DNA of 64,000 bases from Aegilops tauschii subsp. strangulata (lineage: Eukaryota; Streptophyta; Magnoliopsida; Poales; Poaceae): assembly GCF_002575655.3 (NCBI RefSeq), contig NC_053036.3, positions 644,016,736 to 644,080,735 on the forward strand, read 5' to 3'. Positions 1-11,224 of the stretch are shown in pieces. The translations under genes were made by a program, and so were the position numbers. The notes beneath the pieces are model-generated. The model was not told where the DNA came from. It worked only from the letters and a program-made list of their open reading frames with translations, and ran no database searches. Within the stretch, counting starts at the first letter, position 1; the number at the start of each line of letters is the position of its first letter.

Positions 1-699
1 GTAACTTGAATTGGACGTCTACATTGGCGATCTATTTTCACTACCGGTACTGTAACTCGGATTAAACTAAGGACCACTACTACATTGTTCTAGCTTGTGC
101 TGATAGTAGACCATCAACACTTCAGTTCTACTCTGACAGAAGCACTTCTTTTCATAAATTACTAATTAGTGGTACTACTTCGGTTCTGCCATTAGAAACA
201 GAGGAATCAAGTTCTTGATGGATGCGTCAAAGATTGCAGATGGTAACAGGGAATTGAACGAGATGGACTAGCTAACCAAGTAGGGTAGCAAATGGGTGTC
301 GGCCGATGCAAAAAATTGGATACAACTAGTAGTCATCGAATAAATGCAGGTGGTACCTTGTTGCTTGGCATTCTCGGCGTCCTCGGCGTCATGAATGGTG
401 TTTAATTGGAGACGGTCGGGAGCGTGACCTTGGCGTGCTTCTCCTCCTGCTCCTCCTCCTCCTCCTCCTTGTCTTTCCTCTCCCCACCTACACAAGCAAT
501 GGTCTCATCTCAGCCCACAGTTTGAAGCACAAGCACACGGAAGGAACATTCAACACTTCAACTCGGCGGCTTGGGTGTCAAATCAACATGGATTCCGAAA
601 CGAAATGGAATCAACAAGAAGGGGTCAGAGGTCGTGGCTGTGCGAGGCAAATCGATGACAAAACGACTCAGCTGCGGGAGGAGACAGACCTGATCTGGC

Positions 700-1180
700 C
701 GACGGGGACCGCTGCGTGTTGTCGCCATCGTGGATCCAGCCGCCGTCGCGCCCGCACGGGCTGGATCCGGCCGCGGCGTCGTGGTCGGAGCGGAGAAGAT
801 GGCGAGGTCGGGGCGGAGCCAAAGGGGCCACAGACGGAGGCTGGCCGCGTCGGGGACGCCATGCGATGCTCTGCGATCGCGGTTGCGTGTTTCCTCCGGT
901 TGGATCGCGAACGGGAGGAAGGGGGTGGAAGGTGGACGAGCGCGGCGGCCCCGCGGTGGAAGGCGGTGAGCGAGGCCTCCGGGACGGGGTGGGTCGGCGG
1001 GCAGAGGAAGAGCGGCGTGGGGTCTGCTCCTCCGGGTGGTGGCGCGTGGGCGTGGGTGGCGGGATCGGCTTGAGGTAGGTGGCAGCGGCGGCGAAGAGTG
1101 GATCTGAATCGGGGGAGAGGGGTCTGACGGGACACGGGAGGAGTGGAGTTAGGGTTTGGGCTGCGGGTGGGTGGATGGAT
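700..1180. other. GC-rich block, possible captured gene fragment
   Basis: Strongly GC-rich and CpG-rich compared with the AT-rich sequence on both sides. Open frames exist on both strands, but they are low-complexity (Arg/Pro/Ser-rich), match no family I recognise, and are what GC-rich DNA produces by chance. It could be the 5' end of a captured host gene or a CpG-rich element promoter. I assign no product. Confidence 0.3.
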
Positions 1181-1283
1181 GCGTGCCATGTCATCAATCC
1201 ATGGCACAAACATCTCCACCAATGACAATTAAGCTTATGCAAATGTGTTTTTTCTTTTTGTTTCTCTTTTTTGTTTCACCTAT

Positions 1284-2852
1284 GTAAAGAACCTATCAAA
1301 TATTAGTTAAAAATTGGACCGCAACAATTTTAAAAAATATTAGGCCATATTTAATGCATAATTAACCAAATGGTTGGGTGTCAAAAGCTTTTATCCACCT
1401 CTTGTGGAAAAGACAAATTTCTACCGATTCAGTTGGAAGCGGGTCAAATTTGAACTGCAGCTGCCTCATAGTTTGCTATTTATTTTTCCCAAAAATCTAT
1501 TTTAGGTACAAAAGTATCTATTTAATCAGAGAAACACAAAAAGTTTTCCAAGATTCAACCACTAGCTAGGAATGATCATGCCCGCCGTTTTGACCGCATT
1601 TTGAAACGGGCATAAAAAATTCAAAAAAAATCAAAAAAAATTGGAAAACCTTCGCATTGTGTCATTATATGTGACCAAGTTACCATGAAAAATAATAAAC
1701 TTGTAATACAGTAATTACTTAAAAAGGTGTTCTCAGAAACGAGCTATCGTGTGTGGAGATCAATGGCTTTCAAGCCAAATGATCAATCTTATGGCCACAC
1801 TCATGGCATAGTTTGTTCAAATGATCTCATATTGTGCACAAGGATGCATCTTGGAATTCTAGACAATGTTTACTAAGGAAGTTTTCATTTTCTTTGGACG
1901 AAAAATTCATTTTCTATTTTCCGAATGCCCAGAATGAGTTTTTTTGTGAAAGACCTACCATATATTTGTTGCAACATTGCACCAAATCATTTTTATAAAA
2001 TAATAGGCCATATTTAATGCACAATTGACCAAATGGTTGGGTGTCAAAATATTTGATCCACCTCTCGTGAAAAAGACAAATTTCCGCCGATTCAGTAGGA
2101 AGCGGGTAAAATTTGAACTGCGGCTGCCTCATAGTTTGCTCTTTATTTTTCCCAAAAATCATTTCTAGGTACATAGGTATCTATTTAATCGTAGAAACAC
2201 AAAAAAATTTCCAAGATTCAACCACTAGCTAGGAACAGTCATTCCCGCCGTTTTGACCACATTTTGAAACGGGCATAAAAAATAAAAAAATCAAAAAATT
2301 GGAAAACCTTCGCATTGTGTCATCATATGTGACCAAGTTTTCAGGAAAAATAATAAACTTGTAATACGACAATTATTTAAAAAAAGTGTTCTCAGAAATG
2401 AGCTATCATGCGTGAAGATTCATGGCTTTCAAGCCAAGTGATCAATCTTATGGCCACGTTCATAGCATAGTTTGTTCAAATGACCTCATATTGTGCAGAC
2501 GGGTGCATCTTGGAATTCCAAACAATGTTGCCTAAGGGAGTTTTCATTTTCTTTGCACGGAAAATTCATTTTCCATTTTTCGAGTGCCCGCAATGAGGTT
2601 TTTTTGTGAAGGAACTACCAAATAATTGTTGCAGAAACGGACTAAATTAATTTTATAAAATACTAGGCCATGTTTAATGCACAGTTGACAAAATGGTTGG
2701 GTGTAAAAAAGTTTTATCCACCTCTGGTGAAAAAGACAAATTTCCGCCGATTCAGTAGGAAGCGGGTCAAATTTGAACTGCAGCTGCCTTATAGTTTGCT
2801 CTTTATTTTTTTCAAAAATCATTTCTAGGTACATAAGTATCTATTTAAGCAT
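1284..2852. repeat. Tandem repeat, about 660-bp unit, 2.4 copies
   Basis: The same passage, anchored on GGCCATATTTAATGC or close variants, starts at 1343, 2006 and 2666, giving periods of 663 and 660 bp. Shared landmarks include AAATGGTTGGGTGT, GAAAAGACAAATTTC and, in the two full units, AACCTTCGCATTGTGTCAT. The third unit breaks off near 2852. Copies differ at scattered sites, so the array is not recent. Long subterminal tandem repeats are common in Triticeae CACTA elements, which fits its place inside the element ending at 3830. Confidence 0.85.
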
Positions 2853-3802
2853 AAATACATGGTTTGGTGGTGATACGTTGAGGTTTGGACGGTGGCCCAG
2901 GGCCCCAACTCCAAAGCGCGTAGACTCGCATGCCCGCTGCATGGTCACCGCGTGACCGTGGCGTTGCCATGCGTTCTGGGAAGCCTAGGCATGTCTAGTA
3001 GGTTTGGCACTCCCCAGGTAGATGCTTGGAAGAAAATAACAACAGAAGAATCTCACAAGGAGATCGAACAATGCTCAAACATGAATTAGCACCCAAGTGT
3101 TTGATTAGTGGTACGGAAAATGCACATGGCCAATGGGCCTGAGTTTTGGCTGAGGATGATCATCTACTAAGGAAACTATATTGGACAATTTGCAGCTCAA
3201 ATGGAGGAGCCTAGGTGTCACTTGCTTTGCAACGTACCACACTGGATAGAAATATGAATGTTGAAGCCACACTCACATGTATTGTTAGATGGGGCTCAAA
3301 TTTTGTGGAGAGCAATGATTTGGGAATATAGAAGATGTGGCAAAAATTCAGCTCATTAGGATATGCCTAGCTAGTACTTCCTTCACAACAGTTCGAGTTG
3401 AACAAAAACTTTGGAAATTTGCCGAGGTAGATTTATCAGGCAAATGGAGTTGAATATTGTCATGAGGCAATGATTTGGATAGTAAAGAATGCCCAATTTT
3501 TTGGGAATTTTGGGAATGACAGAAATATAGGTTGCTTCACAACCTAGGGCAAAAATTGACACATGGACATGACACATAGGCAAAACTGATGAGGTGGCGC
3601 CTTGTCATAGCAATAAGTACCAATGCATCCACGTTCACAACCTAATGACCATTTATATTGGTCGTAATCAGGTAGAAATAAGGTCATTGGCGCCTCTTGT
3701 CTGCGTTGTGACCATTTGGTGTAAGCAATTTCAGGGTTTGAGCCCTTCCAAGCGAAATGGCCGTGAATTTACGACCAATTCAGCTGGGGTCACTAAGAGA
3801 AG

Positions 3803-3830
3803 GTCATAAGTTGACATATTTCTTGTAGTG
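3803..3830. repeat. CACTA terminal inverted repeat (right end)
   Basis: Terminal GTAGTG preceded by GGTCATAAGTTGACATATTT, the CACTACAAGAAA-type end in reverse. The Copia frame resumes immediately afterwards. Confidence 0.7.
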
Positions 3831-5466
3831 ACGTTCCGCACCAGAGTGGTACGGCAACCCTGTCTTGAAAATCATGTTGTTAGACAACGGTGAACCTTCG
3901 AACTATGAAGAAGCGATGGCGGGCCCAGATTCCAACAAATGGCTTGAAGCCATGCAATCCGAGATAGGATCCATGTATGAAAACAAAGTATGGACTTTGA
4001 CAGACTTGCCCGATGATCGGCGAGCGATAGAAAACAAATGGATCTTTAAGAAGAAGACGGACGCGGATGGTAATGTTACCATCTATAAAGATAGACTTGT
4101 CACTAAAGGTTATCGGCAAGTTCAAGGGGTTGACTACGATGAGACTTTCTCACCGGTAGCGAAGCTGAAGTCCGTCCGAATTATGTTAGCAATTGCCGCA
4201 TACTATGATTATGAGATATGGCAAATGGACATCAAAACGGCATTCCTTAATGGTTTCCTTAAGGAAGAATTGTATATGATGCAGCTGGAAGGTTTTGTCG
4301 ACCCTAAGAATGCTAACAAGGTATGCAAGCTCTAGCGATCCATTTATGGGCTGGTGCAAGCATCTCGGAGTTGGAATATTCGCTTTGATGAGATGATCAA
4401 AGCGTTTGGGTTTATACAGACTTATGGAGAAGCCTGCGTTTACAAGAAAGTGAGTGGGAGCTCTGTAGCATTTCTCATATTATATGTAGATGACATACTT
4501 TTGATGGGAAATGATATAGAGCTTTTGGACAGCATTAAGGCCTACTTGAATAAGAGTTTTTCAATGAAGGACCTTGGAGAAGCTGCTTATATATTAGGCA
4601 TCAAGATCTATAGAGATAGATCAAGACGCCTCATAGGTCTTTCACAAAGCACATACCTTGATAAGATATTGAAGAAGTTCAATATGGATCAGTCCAAGAA
4701 GGGGTTCTTGCCTGTGTTGCAAGGTGTGAAATTGAGCTCAGCTCAATGTCCGACCATGGCAGAAGATATAGAAGAGATGAGTGTCATCCCCTATGCCTCA
4801 GCCATAGGGTCTATTATGTATGCCATGCTGTGTACCAGACCTGATGTAAACATTGCCGTAAGTTTGGTAGGTAGGTACCAAAGTAATCCCGGCAAGGAAC
4901 ACTGGACAGCGGTCAAGAATATCCTGAAGTACCTGAAAAGGACTAAGGACATGTTTCTCATTTATGGAGGTGACGAAGAGCTCGTCGTAAAGGGTTACGT
5001 CGACGCTAGCTTCGACACAGATCTGGATGACTCTAAGTCACAAATCGAATACATGTATATGTTGAATGGTGGAGCAGTAAGCTGGTGCAGCTGCAAGCAG
5101 AGCGTCGTGGCGGGATCTACATGTGAAGCGGAGTACATGGCAGCCTCGGAGGCAGCGCATGAAGCAATTTGGGTGAAGGAGTTCATCACCGACCTAGGAG
5201 TCATACCCAATGCGTCGGGGCCGATCAAACTCTTCTGTGACAACAGTGGAGCTATTGCACTTGCCAAGGAGCCCAGGTTTCACAAGAAGACCAGGCACAT
5301 CAAGCGTCGCTTCAACTCCATTCGTTAAAATGTTCAAGATGGAGACATAGAAATTTGTAAAGTACATACGGACCTGAATGTAGCAGATCCGTTGACTAAA
5401 CCTCTCCCTAGAGCAAAATATGATCAACACCAGAATTCCATGGGTGTTCGATTCATCACAATGTAA
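3831..5466 (+). pseudogene. Copia pol fragment (reverse transcriptase and RNase H), decayed
   Basis: This is the C-terminal half of a Copia polyprotein: the linker after integrase, reverse transcriptase with YVDD in LYVDDILLMGND, then RNase H with VKGYVDASF, GSTCEAEYMAASEA and LFCDNSGAIALAKEP. It lines up with the intact polyprotein at 40425-44402 from its residue ~783 onward. Two in-frame stops break it: TAG at 4333-4335, where the intact copy has a Gln codon, and TAA at 5326-5328, where it has a Glu codon. Gag, protease and integrase are absent because the CACTA insertion separates them. It cannot encode a working polyprotein. Confidence 0.9.
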
Positions 5467-5496
5467 CTAGATTATTGACTAGTGCAAGTGGGAGAC

Positions 5497-7206
5497 TGTT
5501 GGAAATATGCCCTAGAGGCAATAATAAAAGGATTATTATTATATTTCCTTGTTCATGATAATTTTCTTTTATTCATGCTATAATTGTGTTATCTGGAAAT
5601 CGTAATACATGTGTGAATACATAGACACCAACATGTCCCTAGTAAGCCTCTAGTTGACTAGCTCGTTGATCAACAGATAGTCATGGTTTCCTGACTATGG
5701 ACATTGGATGTCATTGATAACGAGATCACATCATTAGGAGAATGATGTGATGGACAAGACCCAATCCTCAACATAGCACAAGATTGTATAGTTCATCTGC
5801 TAGAGTTTTTCCAATGTCAAGTATCTTTTCCTTAGACCATGAGATCGTGTAACTCCCGGATACCGTAGGAGTGCTTTGGGTGTACCAAACGTCACAACGT
5901 AACTAGGTGACTATAAAGGTATACTACGGGTATCTCCGAAAGTGTCTGTTGGGTTGACATGGATCAAGACTAGGATTTGTCACTCTGTATGACGGAGAGG
6001 TATCTCTGGGCCCACTCGGTAATGCATCATCATAATGAGCTCAAAGTGACCAAGTGTCTGGTCACGGGATCATGCATTACGGTACGAGCAAAGTGACTTG
6101 CCGGTAACGAGATTGAACGAGGTATTGGGATACCGACGATCGAATCTCGGGCAAGTAACGTACCGATTGACAAAGGGAATTGTATGCGGGGTTGCTTGAA
6201 TCCTCGACATGGTGGTTCATCCGATGAGATCATCGAGGAGCATGTGGGAGCCAACATGGGTATCCAGATCCCGCCGTTGGTTATTGACCGGAGAGCCGTC
6301 TCGGTCATGTCTACATGTCTCCCGAACCCGTAGGGTCTACACACTTAAGGTTCGGTGACGCTAGGGTTGTAGAGATATGTATATGCAGTAATACGAAAGT
6401 TGTTCGGAGTCCCGGATGAGATCCCGGACGTCACGAGGAGTTCCGGAATGGTCCGGAGGTAAAGAATTGTATATAGGAAGTGCTATTTCGGCCATCGGGA
6501 CAAGTTTCGGGGTCACCGGTATTGTACCGGGACCACCGAAAGGGTCCCGGGGGTCCACCGGGTGGGGCCACCTATCCCGGAGGGCCCCATGGGCTGAAGT
6601 GGGAGGGGAACCAGCTCCTAGTGGGCTGGTGCGCCCCCTTGGGCCTTCCCCCTGCGCCTAGGGTTGGGAACCCTAGGGTGGGGGGCGCCCCACTTGCGGT
6701 TGGGGGCACTCCACCCCCCTAGGCCGCCGCCCCCTTGGGAGATTGGATCTCCAGGGCTGGCGCCCCCCCTGGGGACCCTATATATAGAGGGGGAGGGAGG
6801 GCAGCCGCACCCATGCCCCTGGCGCCTCCCTCTCCCCTCCAACGCCTCCTCCTCCTCCGTAGAGAACGACGAAGCCCTGCTGCGGTGACTGCTGCATCCA
6901 CCACCACGCCGTTGTGCTGCTGGATCTCCATCAACCTCTCCATTCCCCTTGCTGGATCAAGAAGGAGGAGACATCATGCTGACCGTACGTGTGTTGAACG
7001 CGGAGGTGCCGTCCGTTCGGCGCTAGGATCTCCGGTGATTTGGATCACGTCGAGTACAACTTCCTCATCCCCGTTCTTTGAACGCTTCCGCGCGTGATCT
7101 ACAAAGGTATGTAGATGCAATCCGATCACTCATTGCTAGATGAACTCATAGATGGATTTTGGTGAAACCGTAGGAAAATTTTTGTTTTCTGCAACGTTCC
7201 CCAACA
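5497..7206 (+). repeat. 3' LTR of Angela-like element
   Basis: Begins TGTTGGAAATATGCCC directly after the polypurine tract and ends CGTTCCCCAACA; about 1710 bp. A TATA-like stretch lies near 6779-6787. This copy is the most diverged of the four Angela LTRs here and serves as an outgroup for the other three. The short ORFs inside it are LTR shadows repeated in every copy. Confidence 0.9.
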
Positions 7207-7243
7207 TGTGCCCCCTCCGTCACACCCTACCGCCGCTCCATCA

Positions 7244-7250
7244 TATAAAA
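7244..7250 (+). promoter_or_regulatory. TATA box of the PMD gene
   Basis: TATAAAA about 160 bp upstream of the first ATG (7409), followed by a C-rich leader. The TATA, C-rich leader and first-exon order repeats upstream of the B3-like gene (11078-11085). The Angela insertion lies only 37 bp upstream, so most of the original promoter has been removed. Confidence 0.5.
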
Positions 7251-7408
7251 ACCGCGGGTCGACCGCCCCCACCCCCTTCTACCCCCACCCAGCCGCCCCA
7301 CCACGAAGCACAGAGCAGTTTGCTCATAGTCGCCCTCTCTCATCCCCTCTTATCCCCTCCACTCCCCCTCCGATCTTCTTCGTTTCTTGATGGAATTTGT
7401 GGATCGAG

Positions 7409-10400
7409 ATGGCCCCGAAGAAAGAAAAGTAAGCTCTTTCAATCCCTCCAATAAGTTTTAATCAAACACCTTTCGATTCGTCGCATTATTCGATTGAAAT
7501 CACTCCTATTTGATTTTTTTAATGCTAGGATTGATTTAGGTTGATTCTAGATGTTGTATTGTGTTAGATTTGAACTATATTGAAGAGTTGGTATGGTTGT
7601 GTTAAGATGAACCCTAGTTCATAATTGATTTGAATGGTTTTTTATATGATGGATGATGCATGTTCCTATGCTATGATGCAAGTATTGGATGTAGTGTATG
7701 ATGAATATTGGAGATGAATATTTGATATATTTGTTATATGTAGTATATGAATCCTCAAGCTGAACCCTAGTTCATTTTTTAAGAAAAAAAATGAGATTAT
7801 GCATGTTGGATGTTGTTGGAGAAATATGTGTTATGATGCATTGAAACCATGGTGATTGCATCTTCATAAAAGTATTTTATTTAGTTCTTTTATATATGTA
7901 TTGTATTTAGTTCATGTTCATAATAATCTTGATATATGATTATTCAAAGATTGAACTCATGGGTTCTGTTGGATGTGATTAATTTTTGTTATGCATCGAT
8001 GTGTTTCTTAGTAAAGTTGAACTATAGTTCATGTTGAAAAATCTTTTGATGTGCTTATGCAATTCTTTTAGGAGGCCAGCTCTTGCGGACGACATCCGCA
8101 CAAAGTACACAATGCTTGACCCTAGGTTCGACAAGCGTCACCGTGCCCGTTTCATTGAGAATGGAGTGGTAATTAGCATTTTAAACCAAATCTTTCAAAT
8201 TGATGAAAACAAGTTGCTAACTATTATGTCCATGCTAATTATGCTTTGGTTATTGATTTTTGCAGATGCTGCCGCCACTGCGGATGAGGGCTCGCAAGAC
8301 GACGGTTAACATGGAGTACGAAGATCGGTACGCACCGTTCTTCAGGAGAGCCCGACTATTGGGTTTCGTCCTGCAGTTCAAGCGTAAGCCGCCGATGCTC
8401 GTTCACTCAGCTCTCACGGCTTTGATCGACCGGTGGCGGCCAGAGATGCACAGCTTTCATCTTCCATGCAGGGAGATGACCATGACCCTTGAGGATTGGG
8501 CGATGATTACAGCACTACCGCTGGAGGGTCGTCCTCTCACAGGAACAGTGGAGAGGGCGAACTGGCCCGAGAGGGTTGTCAGCCTCATCGGCGACTGCCC
8601 CCCCCCCCCCCCGCGCTAGAGCAACCAGACTTCCGGCATACCGCTGCCATGGCTCCTCGAGCACCGGATCAAGTGCCCGGAAGATGCTGAGCCCCGGGTG
8701 GTGGAGCAGTACGCCAGGGCCTACCTGTGGTACATTCTCACGGAGGTAGTGTTTCCGGACTGCTCCGGGAACTCTACCCTATGGATGTATCTCGACTTCC
8801 TGAAGGACTGGGATGCGGGGTACAGCTGGGGGGGGGCGCCGGACTTGCCTACCTATACCGTTCGGTAAGTGAATATCACTTTCTTTCAAATAGCAGACGT
8901 GTGTTGCTTTACATTTGGACATCATATCATCTATACTTGGTTTGTAGCTTGACGACGTGACCCAGAGAGCGGAAGTCACGTCCGGTATGTGTGGATGTGT
9001 ATGGGGCCTCTCCATTTGGATGTGGGAGCGAATCCCGGTGGGCCGTACGGAGAAGATGCGCTCGCGTGCATGGACGGACTATGGCGGAGATGACGAAGAT
9101 GATTGGTACCCGACCGTCGCATACGCTGGGGACGTGGTGCGTGTCTACACGGGCGAATCGAAGGCCTTGTACAAGGTCTTCAGCAACGAGCTTGATGCTC
9201 TCACGCCTTTCCACGTATAAGAACTACATTTTCACTTGAGCTTACCATTGTTTCGATAACACTTTCACCTGAGCTTACCACTGTTTGGTTATAGGTTACT
9301 TGGCGGCCGTAAAGTGATGATCGAGAGTGGGGGTTCGAGCTGAACAGAATGTGCAAGAAGGATCGGCTTCTCTTCCAGTGCATCGTGCCCATGATTTGTG
9401 TCTATGCCGTCGAGTACAACTTGCCACAACGCGTTGCCGCACAATTTGGTAAGGCGCAACACACACCACCAGCCGGCCACGATACCAGTGGCTACGACCT
9501 ACACCAGTGAGTACCACAAGCTGTCCTCATCGATTCTAAGTTATTGTTTTCATGCTTTACATTCATAAAAAAGGGTGTTTTACATTCTTTCTTATGCATT
9601 GCAGAAAGAGTAGGAAGAACAATCAATCAATCACGGATTGGGAAGCTGAACATGCGAGATACGTGAAGGAATGGAACGAGTGGAAAGGACGCAAAGACAC
9701 GGAGAGGAGAGAGATTGACTGGGACGCGTATGAGGATCACATGTTGTGGTATGATGATGGCATCAAGCATCGTCTGCGTCTGAGGCCCCAGTGGACGACA
9801 GCAGATGCCGAAGACCTGTTTGATGACGCCTCAGAGAATGAAACCTACAACGAGAGCATCAGACAGCTTCAAGGCGGGTTTAGGGAGTACGAACCCCTCA
9901 TGAACAGAGTGGTATGTTGTTTTTACCTCTTTTGAACCCACGGTTGGATGAAATCAGCTTTTCATGCTATTGACTCATTTTACTACTTTGCAGTCTTCGG
10001 AGCTGAACAAAAGCATTTTTCATGCCTCTGATGCGCTTAGTGGTGTCCCTGGCACTCGAGCTAGTGAGAACAAGTTGAGGGAAACGGTGAAGGTAATACG
10101 GAGTTCATTTTCGTTCTCATTGGACATTCGAGAAGTTAACATATTCGAAAAATACGTCAACAAAGCACGCCGGCTTGTGGGCCTGCTTGGGTGCGCTACA
10201 AACACCGAGGATGTTTTTCCTCCTGCACCAATGTGTAGCCTCGCTTCATTGAGCCATGTAGCCTCGTCGTCTAGGGCGGGTCAAGATGACAAGGAGGAGA
10301 ACGACGACGATGATGATGCAGAGGAAGATGAAGAAGAGGGCGCAGAAGAAGAACATGGTGAGGAAGAGGAAGAGCACGATGAGGATGAGGATGAGGAGGA

Positions 10401-10599
10401 GGAGGAAGAGTACGATGATGATGATGGACCTCCACCAACTCAGCCAACCCAGCGTGCGAAGAGGAATGTGCCGAAGAAGGACTGGAAGAGTCCATCCCCA
10501 TTTCAGAAAGCACGTCCGGCGGCCCGCAAGAAGACGACGGCCGAGAAGCGATCCAAGGATAACGAGGACCGAAAGTCAAAGAGGGGAAGGAAGGACTGA
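7409..10599 (+). pseudogene. Plant mobile domain (PMD, MAIL/MAIN-like) gene, decayed
   Basis: Multi-exon gene. Exons read by eye: 7409-7428, 8072-8168, 8266-8864, 8948-9214, 9295-9506, 9605-9911 and 9994-10599, most bounded by GT/AG in a consistent phase. The 5' part matches the PMD family (PF10536): DPRFDKRHRARFIENGV, then FHLPCREMTMTLEDWAMITA, then YARAYLWYILTEVVFPDCSG and CGCVWGLSIWMWERIPVGR. The C-terminus is a long Asp/Glu stretch followed by a Lys/Arg-rich tail, suggesting a nuclear protein. Two lesions break it: a run of 15 C at 8598-8612 shifts the frame (the family sequence resumes in another frame from about 8625), and TAA at 9310-9312 sits inside exon 5. PMD proteins in Arabidopsis act in silencing and meristem maintenance; TE-borne copies are widespread. 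The possible short intron after 10090 is unresolved. Confidence 0.75.
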
Positions 10600-10876
10600 A
10601 GTTGCTGCCGTGTCGTTGAACTAAAAACTTGCTTATTTGCTTCGTGAACCATATGAATTTGCTCGTGAAACTGTTTCGTTGAATTGCTATGTACCGAACC
10701 TACCCTATTTATAGATTTGTGGTGTATCGAACCTACCTTATTTATAGATTTGTGGTGTGTGCATCATATATCATACATTGTGTGCTTTATATGTCATACA
10801 TATGCTGTTTAAATATTGTATGCCAAAATTGAAGACAAAAGAATTTAGAAGGTGCAAAAAATCCACACAAAGGCAC

Positions 10877-11068
10877 CCTACCGCCATGGGGCGCGGCGGT
10901 AGGAGACCACACCCTACCGCCCAGGCCCTCGGCGGTAGGCTGCGCAACCCTACCGCTGCACTGCTCGATTTTTTGGTCACAGAAGTGGGGCGTGGGGGGA
11001 GGCATCCTACCGTCGGGCCTGATGGCGGTAGGGTGTGGTCTCCTACCGCCGCGCCCCATGGCGGTAGG
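10877..11068. repeat. Perfect 45-bp inverted repeat upstream of the B3-like gene
   Basis: Left arm 10877-10921 and right arm 11024-11068 are exact reverse complements over 45 bp, with a 102-bp spacer. Each arm contains CCTACCGCC and GGCGGTAGG blocks, so each can also fold on itself. The spacer continues the pairing imperfectly (CAGGCCCTCGGCGGTAGG against its near-complement at about 11005-11023). It ends 10 bp before the TATA-like site of the B3-like gene. Confidence 0.9.
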
Positions 11069-11077
11069 CTTTGGGCA

Positions 11078-11085
11078 TTTATAAA
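11078..11085 (+). promoter_or_regulatory. TATA box of the B3-like gene
   Basis: TTTATAAA followed by a C-rich leader and the ATG at 11225. Spacing and leader composition parallel the PMD gene (TATA 7244, ATG 7409). Confidence 0.5.
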
Positions 11086-11224
11086 CCCAGCCGCCCGCCC
11101 ACTCCACCCCAACCCCTAATCCCCACCCACCCAGCCGCCTTCTTCTTCCTCTCGCCCATTTTCTCATCTCCTCCACTTCCCCACTCCGATCTTCGTCGTT
11201 GATTTACGGATTTTGCGGATCGAG

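Larger units (their letters stand above)
1..3830. mobile_element. CACTA (En/Spm-type) DNA transposon, right part; left end outside the window
   Basis: The right terminus reads TTTCTTGTAGTG at 3819-3830, the reverse complement of a CACTACAAGAAA end, typical of CACTA transposons. The next bases (ACG, 3831-3833) continue an Angela-like Copia reading frame, seen intact at about 42765. The element is therefore inserted in that Copia, and ACG is the likely 3-bp target-site duplication; its left copy lies outside the window. No transposase is recognisable here. The body holds a GC-rich block, a 660-bp tandem repeat and AT-rich sequence. 1-700 and 2853-3780 show no gene that I can support. That all of 1-3830 is one element is inferred, because no other element boundary is seen inside it. 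Confidence 0.6.
3831..7206 (+). mobile_element. Angela/WIS/BARE-1-like Copia retrotransposon, 3' part
   Basis: Contains the end of pol, the polypurine tract (around 5482-5496) and a 3' LTR. The 5' part is separated by the CACTA at 1-3830 and lies outside the window. After the LTR end at 7206 the sequence changes to the PMD/B3 element; TGTGC (7207-7211) is the candidate 5-bp target-site duplication, but its partner is not in view. Closely related to the two copies at 19834-46141, but more diverged. Confidence 0.85.

Noticed and set aside
625..1242. Minus-strand ORFs of 186-205 aa in the GC-rich block
   Set aside because: Ser/Pro/Arg-rich without recognisable motif, overlapping frames on both strands; chance ORFs in GC-rich DNA.
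10271..10624. Out-of-frame ORFs over the acidic tail of the PMD gene
   Set aside because: Shadow frames of GA-rich codons encoding the Asp/Glu stretch.
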